Assembly (NCBI GenBank): GCA_026991065.1
Contig: JALXCG010000727.1
Coordinates: 1 to 12,122, forward strand
Direction: 5' to 3'
Source of the DNA: JALXCG01 sp026991065 [NCBI: Gemmatimonadota bacterium]
GTDB lineage: Bacteria; GCA-2686955
Length of the DNA: 12,122 nt
A program made the position numbers and the translations under genes. Shown here one piece after another: positions 1 through 7,142 of the stretch. How positions within the stretch are numbered: position 1 is the stretch's first letter; each line of letters starts with the position of its first letter. The notes under the pieces were generated by a model. That model was not told where the DNA came from, did no database searches, and was given only the letters and a program-made list of their open reading frames with translations.

Positions 1-1
1 G

Positions 2-2329
2 ATCGACGCCAACACCTGGCTCATGCCGAGCGGGCGCCTGTTGACCCCGGTTGGTGATCTGCTGACCGTGGATCATCTTCCCCACGCCATCCGGGTTTCG
101 CCGGATGGCGCCTATGCGGTGGTCAGTTGTTCGGGCGCGGGGCAGCGCTCTCTGACGGTGATCGATCTCGATGCCGGCGCGGTCGTACAGGTGCTGCCCC
201 AGCCGAGTGTGTTCCTTGGGTTGCGCTTTGCCGACGACGGATCCACGCTCTATGCGTCGGGTGGCGGCCAGGGGAAGATCCTGGTCTTCGACTTCGCTGA
301 CGGAGAACTGACGCCGCGCGGCAGTTGGGATGTGCTTGGCCATGTCAATGGGCTGGATCTGGGACCGCGCGAAAAGATCCTTTACGCCACCACCATGTCG
401 CCTTCGGCATTGGTGTCGAAAGATGTGGAAAGTGGCGAGATGCTGGACCGGGCGGTTTGTGGCGGCGATCCTTTCGCCGTGGTTGTGAACCCGAAGTTCA
501 AGCAGGTCTATGTGAGCGCCGAGCGCGATAACCGCATCGATGTCTTCAACGTGGAGTTGGCCCGTCACATTCGCTGGGCGGGTGCGATTCAAACTCCGGA
601 TCACCCGGAGGCGATGATCGTTTCGGACGACGGCAAATGGCTTTATGTGATCAATGCCGATGACGACTCGTTTTCGATCGTTGACCTGATCGCGAAGAAG
701 GTTCACGCCACGATCGATCTGCGGCCGTTCGGTGGTTTTGAGCAGCATGGCTCCAGTCCTGACGCGGTGGCGATCTCGCCGGATCGGACCCGTCTCTACA
801 TTGCGCAGGCCGTTGACAATGCGGTCGCCGTTGTGGGGCTTCCCCATGGTGAATTGATCGGGCGAATCCCGACCGCGGGCTATCCTCTTTCGGTCGATGT
901 CACGCCCGATGGGGCCACGCTCATTGTTGGCTGCGGAAAGGGCACCGGAACTGTGCCGGATGGGGCATTGCGCAACCAGTCGGTGGTCCAGATCGTGCCG
1001 GTTCCCGGCGACGGAGTACTGCAGCGGATGACTCAGCAAGTGAAGCGGAACCTGCTGCTTCCGGGGGCGCTTTTCGAGGTCGACGAAGAGGAGTTTTCCG
1101 GGCCGGTGCCACTCCATCGGGGCGACCCATCTCCGATCGAGCATGTCATGCTGGTGGTGCGAGAGAACAAGACCTATGACGCGCTGCTGGGAGACTGGGG
1201 CGCGGCCCGGGGCGAGCCGAGCAACTGTGTCTACTGCGGAGACGTTACGCCCAATCTGCATGCGCTGGTCGAGGAGTTCGGCAGCGGAGATAACTACTAC
1301 AGCAATGCCGAGGTCTCTCTGCAGGGGCACGAACTGACCACCGCTTCGATTGTCAATGCCTATACCGAGCGCCAACATCAGTTGGTGAATCGGGGGCGGC
1401 CGATGGAACTAGATGTCATGTTCAATCCGGCCACTTTCCCCACGCGGGATTTTGTATTCCAGAACTGCATCCGCAACGGAATCCGTTTCCGTGACTACGG
1501 CGAGTCGATCGGCCTGGCGGAAGACCTGCTGCTCTTCGATCCGCGCTATGTGCATTGGGGACTTTATGATCCACCGGTGTTCTGGTTGCAGTCGCGCGAC
1601 GTCGACAAGATGGCGGAGCGGATCGCCGAGTGGGAGTCGGGTATCTTTCCCCCCTTTATCTATATGTCGCTGCCCAATGATCACAACCAGGGCTGCCAGT
1701 GGCCCTATCCATCGCCGGAGTCGATGGTGGCCGACAACGACGAGGCGACCGGACGCCTGATCGATTGGCTCTCTCACAGCGAGTATTGGGAGACGACGCT
1801 GGTTGTTGTGATCGAAGATGATCCACAGCAGGGGCGCGACCATATCGATCCCCACCGCTCGATTCTGCTCCTGGCCGGCGGCTGGGTGCGGCGTGGCTAT
1901 GTTTCTCCGGTCCACTATTCGGAAGCGAACATTCACGCCACCATCGAGCACATTCTCGGGCTGCCGCCGATGACGGTGTTCGACGAGATCGCGCAGCCGA
2001 TGTGGGATCTTTTTGCGGACGAGCCGGATCTCACGCCCTATGACTACATCCCACGGATCATTCCACCGGGACCGTGCGAAATGGGGACTGAATTCGCCCG
2101 GCGCTCCGAAGGTCTGGAGTGGACGGTGCCCGACCAGGCTGCCGATCTGGATCAGCTTTCACTCGACTACAGCCGGACTTACGGGAGCGGCGAAGCCGCT
2201 CCTTCGGGGCTGTCCCCGGCCGAAATGCAGTGGTCGCGGGTGTGGCGCTCGGTTGGCGAGCTGCTGCGTGACATCGGGCCGCGCGATCCCGGCACGGAAC
2301 AGCCGGACGAAGGGGAGGCGACACCTTGA
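2..2329 (+). CDS. YncE-like beta-propeller / alkaline-phosphatase-superfamily phosphoesterase fusion (5' partial)
   Basis: The reading frame is open to the left edge: seven codons precede the first ATG at 23 and read smoothly into it, so the true start and any signal peptide probably lie outside the window. Residues are counted from that Met. Residues about 5-330 are a YVTN/YncE-type beta-propeller, with repeated SPDG-like blade motifs (RVSPDGAYAVV at 25-34, AISPDRTRLYI, DVTPDGATLIV). Residues about 372-665 are a phosphoesterase of the alkaline phosphatase superfamily: ENKTYD at 381-386, TPNLHALV at 409-416, SLPNDHNQG at 549-557, EDDPQQGRDHIDPHR at 598-612 and HATIEHILGLPPM at 638-650. By analogy with AcpA-like enzymes, E381-N382 and D599-D600 are likely metal ligands. 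Members are usually exported and hydrolyse phosphate esters; the substrate cannot be told. A CxxC (C402, C405) sits near the active-site region. The stop overlaps the start of the downstream lipoprotein gene. The family call is firm; the function is general only. Confidence 0.9.
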   Translation: MDANTWLMPSGRLLTPVGDLLTVDHLPHAIRVSPDGAYAVVSCSGAGQRSLTVIDLDAGAVVQVLPQPSVFLGLRFADDGSTLYASGGGQGKILVFDFADGELTPRGSWDVLGHVNGLDLGPREKILYATTMSPSALVSKDVESGEMLDRAVCGGDPFAVVVNPKFKQVYVSAERDNRIDVFNVELARHIRWAGAIQTPDHPEAMIVSDDGKWLYVINADDDSFSIVDLIAKKVHATIDLRPFGGFEQHGSSPDAVAISPDRTRLYIAQAVDNAVAVVGLPHGELIGRIPTAGYPLSVDVTPDGATLIVGCGKGTGTVPDGALRNQSVVQIVPVPGDGVLQRMTQQVKRNLLLPGALFEVDEEEFSGPVPLHRGDPSPIEHVMLVVRENKTYDALLGDWGAARGEPSNCVYCGDVTPNLHALVEEFGSGDNYYSNAEVSLQGHELTTASIVNAYTERQHQLVNRGRPMELDVMFNPATFPTRDFVFQNCIRNGIRFRDYGESIGLAEDLLLFDPRYVHWGLYDPPVFWLQSRDVDKMAERIAEWESGIFPPFIYMSLPNDHNQGCQWPYPSPESMVADNDEATGRLIDWLSHSEYWETTLVVVIEDDPQQGRDHIDPHRSILLLAGGWVRRGYVSPVHYSEANIHATIEHILGLPPMTVFDEIAQPMWDLFADEPDLTPYDYIPRIIPPGPCEMGTEFARRSEGLEWTVPDQAADLDQLSLDYSRTYGSGEAAPSGLSPAEMQWSRVWRSVGELLRDIGPRDPGTEQPDEGEATP
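2311..2318 (+). promoter_or_regulatory. Shine-Dalgarno that fixes a TTG start
   Basis: AGGGGAGG lies inside the end of the phosphoesterase gene, 7 bases before the TTG at 2326. The next in-frame ATG, at 2338, is 19 bases from it, which is too far for a good fit. This favours the TTG start and a TTGA stop/start overlap with the upstream gene. Confidence 0.6.
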
Positions 2330-2856
2330 TCCTGCGCATGGTGTGTGTGTCGATGCTCGGCGCCGCTCTGCTCACCTCTGCCGGCTGCGCTTCAGCCGGC
2401 GCGCGCGGGGCCGATCCCGGCGCCGCGTTCACGGCGATGGTGGCGGCCTGTCCAGATCAGGGTGCGGCCGCGATTGAGGAGCGATTGACCGCCGAGTCAC
2501 AGCGTGTACTTGACGAGTATCTGGAACTGGCCGTAGCACTTGGCGCGACCAACCTACCGGCCAATCCGACTGCGGTGCTGGCCGCGCAGTTGAGTGCCAC
2601 CGAGCCGGTGGTGGTCGGGCAGGAGCCCGCGGGCCGGGACACAGTCTGGGTCGATGTGCGCTATCGTAGCGGAACCCCGGCACGGTTCCGTTTCATCGAA
2701 GAGGCGGGGCACTGGCGTTTCGACTTGGCGCGGGAGATGGATGCCGCGGTCGAGCAGATGCGTGAGGCGAGCGACATGTTGCGAGTCTATGGTGATGCTC
2801 GCAGGAGCGGCCGGCCGGTACACAGAGTGGCGGCCGACGATGATGACGATGACTGA
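2326..2856 (+). CDS. Small lipoprotein of unknown function with poly-Asp C-terminus
   Basis: The 176-residue protein starts at TTG, chosen because of the strong Shine-Dalgarno at 2311-2318. It has an N-terminal hydrophobic signal (residues 5-17) and a lipobox, SAGC, with the lipidated Cys at 21, so export and lipid anchoring are expected. After a short Ala/Gly linker the mature part looks like a small alpha+beta domain. It has helices around 28-75 and a strand-rich stretch near 100-135 (TVWVDVRYRSG, RFRFIEEAGHWRFDLA) that resembles the wrap-around pattern of DUF4878/NTF2-like lipoproteins; this resemblance is inference only. The last six residues (171-176) are all Asp. The start codon overlaps the stop of the propeller/phosphoesterase gene, implying translational coupling and perhaps a joint role at the envelope. 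No family is recognised with confidence. Confidence 0.8.
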   Translation: MILRMVCVSMLGAALLTSAGCASAGARGADPGAAFTAMVAACPDQGAAAIEERLTAESQRVLDEYLELAVALGATNLPANPTAVLAAQLSATEPVVVGQEPAGRDTVWVDVRYRSGTPARFRFIEEAGHWRFDLAREMDAAVEQMREASDMLRVYGDARRSGRPVHRVAADDDDDD

Positions 2857-2872
2857 GTCGTCGCGAATAGAT

Positions 2873-2884
2873 CACCCCGGGGTG
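2873..2884. repeat. Perfect 12-bp palindrome between the lipoprotein gene and alr
   Basis: CACCCCGGGGTG is a perfect inverted repeat with no spacer, in the 70-base gap upstream of alr (2857-2926). It could be an operator half-site pair or a chance GC-rich palindrome. It has no loop or T tract, so it does not look like a terminator. A second short dyad (GTCGA, 3-base loop, TCGAC) follows before the alr Shine-Dalgarno. No convincing promoter is visible in the gap. Confidence 0.25.
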
Positions 2885-2926
2885 CGCGCCGCGGGGGTGG
2901 TGTCGATCGTCGACGTGGAGGATTGA

Positions 2927-4150
2927 ATGGAAACGCAGATCCGGGGCGCGCGCGAGCGTCTCCAGCAGATGCTTTCGCGCGCCTGGCTGGAGATCGATCT
3001 GGACCAACTGATCGCCAACACCCGGGCGGTCGCCGCGCATGTCGGGGGGGCTGAGCGCATTCTCGCCACGGTGAAGGCTGATGCCTACGGCCATGGCGTG
3101 GTCTTTTCGGCCCGGGCTCTGGTTGCCGCTGGGGTTGGATGGCTGGGGGTCGCCACGGTGGAGGAGGGGATCGAGATTCGCCAGGCCGGAATGGAAACGC
3201 CGATTCTGGTGCTCTCGCCGATTGTTGGCGATGATGTTGCGGTGGCGGCCGAATATGGTTTGTCGGCCACGGTCTCTTCACTGACCGCGCTGAGGGAGAT
3301 GGCGGCGAGTCTCGGAACAGAACAGCTCGACGTACATGTCGGGATTGATACCGGGATGGGGCGTGAAGGGGCGCTGCCGGCCGAGGCTCCGGCGTTGCTG
3401 CGCCAAGCCCTGAATCTCTCTTCGGTGTGCGTCAGAGGAGTGTTTACGCATCTGCCCGCCGCTGACCAGGGGGTGCGTGAATTTACGTTGGGGCAGATTG
3501 AGGAGTTCTTGGGAATTCTCGAAGCGATGGGTCTCAACGACGGTTCGCTTCTGCGCCATGCCGCCAATTCGGCGGGGATTCTCGACTTTCCGGAGTCGCA
3601 CCTCGATCTGGTGCGGCCCGGTCTTCTGCTTTATGGGCTTTTCCCTTCGGCGGCGGTCCGGCAGACGATTCAGGTCCGGCCGGTGCTGGCGTTCAAGAGC
3701 CGCGTTACTCATCTCAAGGTTTTGCCGGCGGGACACACGGTTTCCTACGGTCGGCGTTTTCGCGCCCAACGGCCGACGCGGGTGGCAACCGTGGCGGTTG
3801 GATATGGCGATGGGTTCGCCCGTTCGCTCTCCTGCGGCAAGGGCTGGGTGCTGATCGGCGGCCGGCGCATGCAAGTGATCGGAGCGGTAACCATGGACCA
3901 GGTCTTGGTGGAAGTCCCGGCCGGCGCCGAGGTTGAGTTGGGAGATGTCGCGGTGCTGATCGGTTGCCAGGGCCCGGCGGAGATCACCGCCACGGAGATG
4001 GCCGCGTGGCGGCAGACGATTCCCTGGGAGGTTCTTACCGGCATAGGTCCGCGCGTGCCGCGGATCTATTTCCGTGGAGGACGGGCGACTGCCGCCCGCA
4101 CGCTGCTCGGGCGTTTTGAAATCGGGGATGGCAATGGCTTTGCCGAGTAA
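2927..4150 (+). CDS. alr: Alanine racemase
   Basis: This 407-residue, fold-type III PLP enzyme interconverts L- and D-alanine in the cytoplasm, supplying D-Ala for peptidoglycan. The N-terminal TIM barrel carries the PLP lysine K50 in TVKADAYGHG. Substrate- and cofactor-contacting residues follow: R146 in DTGMGR and R230 in VRPGLLLYG. The C-terminal beta domain holds the second catalytic residue, Y274, in HTVSYGRRF, followed by VGYGDGFAR and the TMDQ motif (M323). All expected catalytic positions are present and the length is normal apart from a roughly 15-residue N-terminal extension before the usual WLEIDLDQL start. The ATG at 2927 is preferred because GGAGGA lies 4 bases upstream; the internal ATG at 2969 has no good ribosome site. 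The 3' end overlaps the following glycosyltransferase gene by about 17 bases, suggesting cotranscription with envelope genes. Confidence 0.97.
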   Translation: METQIRGARERLQQMLSRAWLEIDLDQLIANTRAVAAHVGGAERILATVKADAYGHGVVFSARALVAAGVGWLGVATVEEGIEIRQAGMETPILVLSPIVGDDVAVAAEYGLSATVSSLTALREMAASLGTEQLDVHVGIDTGMGREGALPAEAPALLRQALNLSSVCVRGVFTHLPAADQGVREFTLGQIEEFLGILEAMGLNDGSLLRHAANSAGILDFPESHLDLVRPGLLLYGLFPSAAVRQTIQVRPVLAFKSRVTHLKVLPAGHTVSYGRRFRAQRPTRVATVAVGYGDGFARSLSCGKGWVLIGGRRMQVIGAVTMDQVLVEVPAGAEVELGDVAVLIGCQGPAEITATEMAAWRQTIPWEVLTGIGPRVPRIYFRGGRATAARTLLGRFEIGDGNGFAE

Positions 4151-5036
4151 TCGGCGCTTGCCGCTGGTGGCGGTAGTGGTTCTCACCTGGAACGATCGCG
4201 AGCTGGCTTTGGCCTGTCTGGCCAGCCTGCGCGACCAAACCTATGCGTGCACAGAGGTCATTGTGGTGGACAATGCTTCCACCGATGGCACTGCCGACGC
4301 CATCGCCACGGAGTTTCCGGAACTGGATCTGATTCGCAATCCGCGCAATCTGCTTTTTGCCGGTGGCAACAATGTGGGCATTGCGCGCGCCTTGGAGCGG
4401 GGCGCGGAGTGGGTGCTCTTGCTGAATCACGACACCCACGTGGCCCCCGATTTCGTTGAGAACCTGATCGATGCGGCTGCTCTGCACACGGATGCCGCCG
4501 CGCTTGGCCCCATGATCTACTACGCTTCCGATCCGCGGCGAGTCTGGTATGCCGGGGGCCTGGTTTCGCTGCGCTGGGGGAGATTCGCTCACCGTGGGAT
4601 TCGGCAGATTGACCGCGGTCAGTTCAGCCGGGTGGAGGAGACCGATTACGTGACCGGTTGCGCGCTGCTGATGCGACGCCAGGCCATCGCTGAAGTTGGG
4701 TTGCTGGATGAGGGGTTTCGCATGTATTGCGAAGATACCGATTGGTGTTTGCGCGCGCGAAACCGGGGCTGGAAACTCTATTTTGTGCCCCAGAGCAGGG
4801 TTTGGCATCACATCTCGGTCAGTTCCGGCGGGCAATTCGCGTGGCGGAAAATTCGTCGTCGCCTGACCAGCCAACTGCGCCTCTGTGCCCGTCATAGCCC
4901 GCGTTGGGCGTTGTGGACCACCGTCCCCCTGGCCCTGGTCGCAGACAGTGGCCGGGTCGCAATCCTGGTTATCCGGAGCCGTTTTAGTAAGGCCTTCACC
5001 ATCTGGAATGGGCCCGGTGGGAGCATCTCGGCATGA
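4134..5036 (+). CDS. Family 2 glycosyltransferase (GT-A fold, rhamnosyltransferase-like)
   Basis: A 300-residue nucleotide-sugar glycosyltransferase, probably acting at the cytoplasmic face of the membrane on a cell-surface glycan; donor and acceptor cannot be told. Residues 11-56 hold the GT-A start (VAVVVLTWNDRE, then VIVVDNASTDGTADAI with the nucleotide-binding Asp at 46). NPRNLLFAGGNNVGIA (69-84) and LLLNHDTHVAPDF (96-107) give the metal/diphosphate site (D100). The IYYASDPRRVWYAGG block, TGCALLMRR (174-182), GLLDEGFRMYCEDTDWCLRAR (catalytic E200-D201 region) and a terminal VWHH complete the WbbL/rhamnosyltransferase-like pattern. A hydrophobic stretch near 258-281 could associate with the membrane. 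The ATG at 4134 is chosen because GGGGATGG sits just upstream; an in-frame ATG at 4128 is possible but has no spacing, and 4074 would run 77 bases into alr. Its stop overlaps the next start as ATGA. Confidence 0.92.
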   Translation: MALPSNRRLPLVAVVVLTWNDRELALACLASLRDQTYACTEVIVVDNASTDGTADAIATEFPELDLIRNPRNLLFAGGNNVGIARALERGAEWVLLLNHDTHVAPDFVENLIDAAALHTDAAALGPMIYYASDPRRVWYAGGLVSLRWGRFAHRGIRQIDRGQFSRVEETDYVTGCALLMRRQAIAEVGLLDEGFRMYCEDTDWCLRARNRGWKLYFVPQSRVWHHISVSSGGQFAWRKIRRRLTSQLRLCARHSPRWALWTTVPLALVADSGRVAILVIRSRFSKAFTIWNGPGGSISA

Positions 5037-6313
5037 CCCAACTTCTTCTCCACTGGGGGCTCACTCCGGATCAGGCGGAACACGTCTCTGCCCTGGCGGC
5101 GATCCTGGGAGTCCTCTTCGCCGCCTATTTGGCAGACCGGATCGTCAAGCGCTATCTCCTGCGCTGGGTCGATCGGCTGACCCGCAAGACACGTGCAGAC
5201 TGGGATGATGTTCTGGTTCGCAACGGGGTGTTCGATCGCCTGGCCCATCTGGCCCCGCTGATCGTTATTCGTGCCGGTGCTGATTTCGGTTTGCCACTGC
5301 CGGCAACTCTGGTCGCCAATGTCATCAGTGCGGGTTTCATGGTTGTCGCCGCTTTGGTAGCGCTGGGGCTGCTCGATTCGCTGATCGAGATCTACTCCAC
5401 TTACCCCGTCTCCCGCAAGGTGCCGATCGCCGGCTATGTTCAGACCGTCAAGGGGTTCGCCATCTTCTTTGCGGCTGTCTATGTGCTCGCGCGGCTCATG
5501 CAAGCCGACCCCTGGTCTTTCTTCAAGGGGCTTGGAGCGCTGACGGCGGTCCTGCTCCTGGTGTTCAAGGACTCGATCCTGGGATTGGTGGCGAGTGTCC
5601 AGATCAGCGCCAACGACTTGGTTCGCATCGGTGACTGGATCGAGATGGAACAGCACCGCGCGGACGGTGATGTGATCGATGTGGGACTTACCGTTGTCAA
5701 GGTGCGCAACTGGGACAAGACCATCGCCACCATCCCGACCTATGCCCTGATCTCCGACTCTTTCAGGAACTGGCGTGGGATGAGCGAGTCCGGCGGCCGG
5801 CGGATCAAGCGGGCGATCTACATCGACATGACCAGTGTTGTTTTCTGTGATCAGGAGATGCTGGAACGTTACGCGCGCATCGCTTGTTTGCGGGAGTATC
5901 TGCACACGCGACTGGCGGAAGTGGAGAACTGGAATCGCGAGCATGGCGTGGCCGCGGAAGAAGCCGGAGTAAACGGGCGTCGGCTTACCAATCTGGGGAC
6001 TTTTCGCGCTTACCTGCAGGCCTATCTGCGGTCCCATCCGCTGGTGAGACAGGATATGACTTTCCTGGTGCGGCAATTGGCACCCGGCGCGAATGGTTTA
6101 CCGATCGAGATTTATGTGTTCTGCGCCGATCAGGATTGGGTGCGCTACGAGGGAGTGCAGGCCGACATTATGGACCATCTCCTGGCGATCCTCCCGTATT
6201 TCGATCTGCGCGTATTCCAATCTCCGAGCGGGGCTGATCTGCGGGCCTTGGGGGGGCGCGGAACTGCGAATCGTTGTGCCGAAGAAGACCCGCCCAACGC
6301 GCCGGAAGAGTGA
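5033..6313 (+). CDS. MscS-family mechanosensitive channel, YbdG-like
   Basis: A 426-residue inner-membrane protein close in length and layout to E. coli YbdG (about 415 residues), a small-conductance mechanosensitive channel of the MscS superfamily involved in osmotic stress. Hydrophobic helices are seen at about 16-35, 66-82, 93-120 and 137-156, and the pore-lining TM3 at about 164-190 (KGLGALTAVLLLVFKDSILG followed by LVASVQI). The MscS beta domain follows: NDLVRIGDWIEM at 194-205, GDVIDVGLTVVKVRNWDKTIATIPT at 212-236 and NWRGMSESGGRRIKRAIYIDM at 246-266. The last is a YbdG-type signature rather than canonical MscS. The remaining 150 residues form the cytoplasmic C-terminal domain. The gene starts in an ATGA overlap with the upstream glycosyltransferase gene, so it is probably cotranscribed with alr and that gene. 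Its last 146 bases overlap the 3' end of the opposing glycosyltransferase gene. Confidence 0.93.
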   Translation: MTQLLLHWGLTPDQAEHVSALAAILGVLFAAYLADRIVKRYLLRWVDRLTRKTRADWDDVLVRNGVFDRLAHLAPLIVIRAGADFGLPLPATLVANVISAGFMVVAALVALGLLDSLIEIYSTYPVSRKVPIAGYVQTVKGFAIFFAAVYVLARLMQADPWSFFKGLGALTAVLLLVFKDSILGLVASVQISANDLVRIGDWIEMEQHRADGDVIDVGLTVVKVRNWDKTIATIPTYALISDSFRNWRGMSESGGRRIKRAIYIDMTSVVFCDQEMLERYARIACLREYLHTRLAEVENWNREHGVAAEEAGVNGRRLTNLGTFRAYLQAYLRSHPLVRQDMTFLVRQLAPGANGLPIEIYVFCADQDWVRYEGVQADIMDHLLAILPYFDLRVFQSPSGADLRALGGRGTANRCAEEDPPNAPEE

Positions 6314-7142
6314 CCACGGCGCGCAGGGTTCGGGTGAGAAACCGCGGCAACTGCCCATGCTTCTCCATGAAGTAGAGCAGCGAGCGCTGGTGCTCAATCC
6401 AGGTCGCGAAGCGGTGTGCGGTGGAGGATCCCCCCCAGGCATGCACCACGTGGGCAGCAGGCACGTGGTGTACCGCCCAGCCCAGGTTCCAGGAGCGCTT
6501 GCAGAGATCGGAATCTTCGGCGTAGAGAAAGAAGCCCTCATCCATTCCACCCAACTCCTCCCACAGTGGTCGGCGAATGGCGAGCGCGGCGCCGGCAACG
6601 ACATCAACCGGCCCAGCTTCCTCGGGAGGGCGATCGGCGTAGAGATAGGCGCGGGTCCAGGGATTGCCGGGCCACAGCCGCACCAGGGGCGAACGGCGTG
6701 AGATCAGAACGTTGCGTGGGCTGGGGAAGCGGCGCAGGCAAGGCTGCAGTGTGCCGTCCGGGTTGTAGAGTTGGGCACCGGCGATGCCGACTCGGGGGTG
6801 TTCATTCAGGTAGCGTGGCAGTTCGAGCAAAGAAGCATCGGTCAGGGAAGTATCGGGATTCAGCAGCAGGATAAACTTGACCGGCGCCGGAAGCAGGCGA
6901 ACCGCGGCGTTGCAGCCGGCGGCGAATCCACGGTTGGCGGCAGCATCCGCCGCGGCAATGCGCGGTGAATTCAGCTTCAGTATCGCTTCGGTCGCGCCAT
7001 CTTCGGGACTGTGGTTGATGACCGCGGCGCACCATGTTTCCGCAGGCAGGTGGGCCTCCAGCGAGCGCAACGCCCGCAGGGTCAACTCACGGCAGCGGTA
7101 GGTGACGATCGCGATTCCCAACTCTACCAAGAGACGGTCCAC
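6168..7142 (-). CDS. Family 2 glycosyltransferase with atypical nucleotide-binding motif
   Basis: A 324-residue GT-A glycosyltransferase resembling the rhamnosyltransferase/WbbL-type group. Visible blocks are LGIAIVTYRCREL (8-20), ANRGFAAGCNAAVRLL (69-84), FILLLNPDTSL with metal-site D97 (90-100), GAQLYNPDGTLQPCLRRFPS (122-141), VAGAALAIRR (182-191), GGMDEGFFLYAEDSDLCKR (catalytic E209-D210) and a closing HAWGGSS. The motif that is normally VDNxSxDG reads INHSPEDG (42-49), so the usual first Asp is Asn43. Residues beyond about 277 form a proline/arginine-rich tail lying wholly in the 146-base overlap with the channel gene. The assigned start is GTG at 7142, overlapping the end of the LpoB-like gene by 19 bases. 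A TTG at 7130, with GGGAG 11 bases upstream, is an alternative giving MVELGIAIVTY. Cotranscription with the lipoprotein gene is likely. Substrates are unknown. Confidence 0.88.
   Translation of the reverse strand: MDRLLVELGIAIVTYRCRELTLRALRSLEAHLPAETWCAAVINHSPEDGATEAILKLNSPRIAAADAAANRGFAAGCNAAVRLLPAPVKFILLLNPDTSLTDASLLELPRYLNEHPRVGIAGAQLYNPDGTLQPCLRRFPSPRNVLISRRSPLVRLWPGNPWTRAYLYADRPPEEAGPVDVVAGAALAIRRPLWEELGGMDEGFFLYAEDSDLCKRSWNLGWAVHHVPAAHVVHAWGGSSTAHRFATWIEHQRSLLYFMEKHGQLPRFLTRTLRAVVTLPARWAGLLRHNDSQFRAPPRPADQPRSEIGIRADRNTGGSPGDGP

Noticed and set aside
4074-4133. Upstream ATG as start of the plus-strand glycosyltransferase
   Set aside because: It would overlap alr by 77 bases, lacks a ribosome site, and adds residues absent from the family's usual N-terminus.
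3278-4186. Minus-strand open frame opposite alr
   Set aside because: alr has all catalytic residues on the plus strand; the antisense frame looks like composition-driven shadow coding.
4892-6076. Long minus-strand open frame opposite the channel gene
   Set aside because: The plus frame is a clear YbdG-like channel with proper start and overlap; the antisense product is Gln/Asp/Arg-rich with no domain.
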